This document shows positions 23,295 through 23,407 of a stretch of DNA of 23,407 nt, in pieces. The notes below the pieces were generated by a model that was given only the letters and a program-made list of their open reading frames with translations, was not told the DNA's origin and did no database searches. The stretch's first letter is position 1. Each line of letters begins with the position of its first letter. Source of the stretch: JAFDWI01 sp964544305 (GTDB lineage Bacteria > Actinomycetota > Acidimicrobiia > Acidimicrobiales > Iamiaceae); assembly GCA_964544305.1 (NCBI GenBank), contig CAZJAZ010000045.1:1-23407 (forward strand). The letters run 5' to 3'. Both the position numbers and the translations under genes were made by a program.

Positions 23295-23407
23295 TCAGGC
23301 AGCGGTTGCTGTCTTAGGTGTCGTGATCATTTCGTATTCTATGGGGGTCAGTCGGCCGAGGCGGGCTTGGCGGCGTCGGCGGTGGTAGGTGCGTTCGATC
23401 CAGGTGA
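23295..23407 (-). mobile_element. IS3-family transposase, 3' end (rest beyond right edge)
   Basis: The last 37 codons of a transposase on the minus strand: WIERTYHRRRRQARLGRLTPIEYE followed by a short tail and TGA (23295-23297). The sequence W-x-E-R-x-Y-x-R-R-R, then LGRLTPIEYE, is the hallmark C-terminus of IS3-type OrfB integrase-core proteins. The catalytic DDE residues lie outside the window. The insertion-sequence end should lie a little left of 23295 but cannot be fixed without the other end. Confidence 0.8.

Overview
The window looks like a chromosomal segment of a moderately GC-rich actinobacterium. An Acidimicrobiia-type organism is my best guess, inferred only from base composition, a TAnnnT-type -10 element, GTG starts and the style of the sigma-factor and YceI/cytochrome genes. 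The left half is ordinary genome. The right half, from about 11.9 kb onward, is an accessory polymorphic-toxin (RHS/YD-repeat) locus ending in gene remnants and a transposase tail.

Left part (1-6559, all on the minus strand): transcription runs from an ECF sigma factor (6559-6041) to a single-pass membrane protein with a likely SH3-like and an Ig-like region (6048-5077), then a long exported Pro/Ser/Thr-rich protein (5064-2398). An ABC exporter set follows (ATPase 2328-1348, ABC-2 permease 1351-464, second ATPase 467 to beyond the left edge). Overlaps of 8, 4 and 4 bp and short gaps suggest one or two transcription units serving the cell envelope. The divergent region 6560-6780 holds a perfect 25-bp hairpin. 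It leads on the plus strand to ilvD (dihydroxy-acid dehydratase), whose stop codon overlaps that of a convergent polytopic GT-C-like membrane protein.

Middle (9709-11913): an unusual membrane-anchored fusion of YceI domain, single-heme cytochrome c and PHM-type copper monooxygenase, with its metal-ligand motifs in place.

Right part (12021-22815): a consensus-like promoter and a strong Shine-Dalgarno drive an ATG that reads through seven tandem copies of an 8-bp unit, TTCAGGGC. In the present register this small leader ORF ends at a TGA overlapping the GTG start (GTGA) of a 2349-residue secreted YD-repeat protein. Loss of one repeat copy, or gain of two, would fuse the strong start in frame to the giant protein, so the locus looks phase variable. 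The giant protein carries DUF4114-like, PKD-like, possible beta-helix and DUF11-like regions, an RHS core, and a 113-residue C-terminal tip followed 5 bp later by a candidate immunity gene. Downstream lies an orphan cassette: a second copy of the RHS core without export regions, with a different 89-residue tip and its own small membrane protein. The two cores share a perfectly identical 650-bp block with divergent sequence on both sides, as expected after gene conversion. The locus therefore combines two diversification devices, an on/off/tuning repeat at the 5' end and tip exchange at the 3' end.

Right edge (22816-23407): the C-terminal remnant of an XRE-type regulator, a headless membrane-protein remnant and the 3' end of an IS3-type transposase, consistent with an island boundary worn by insertions.
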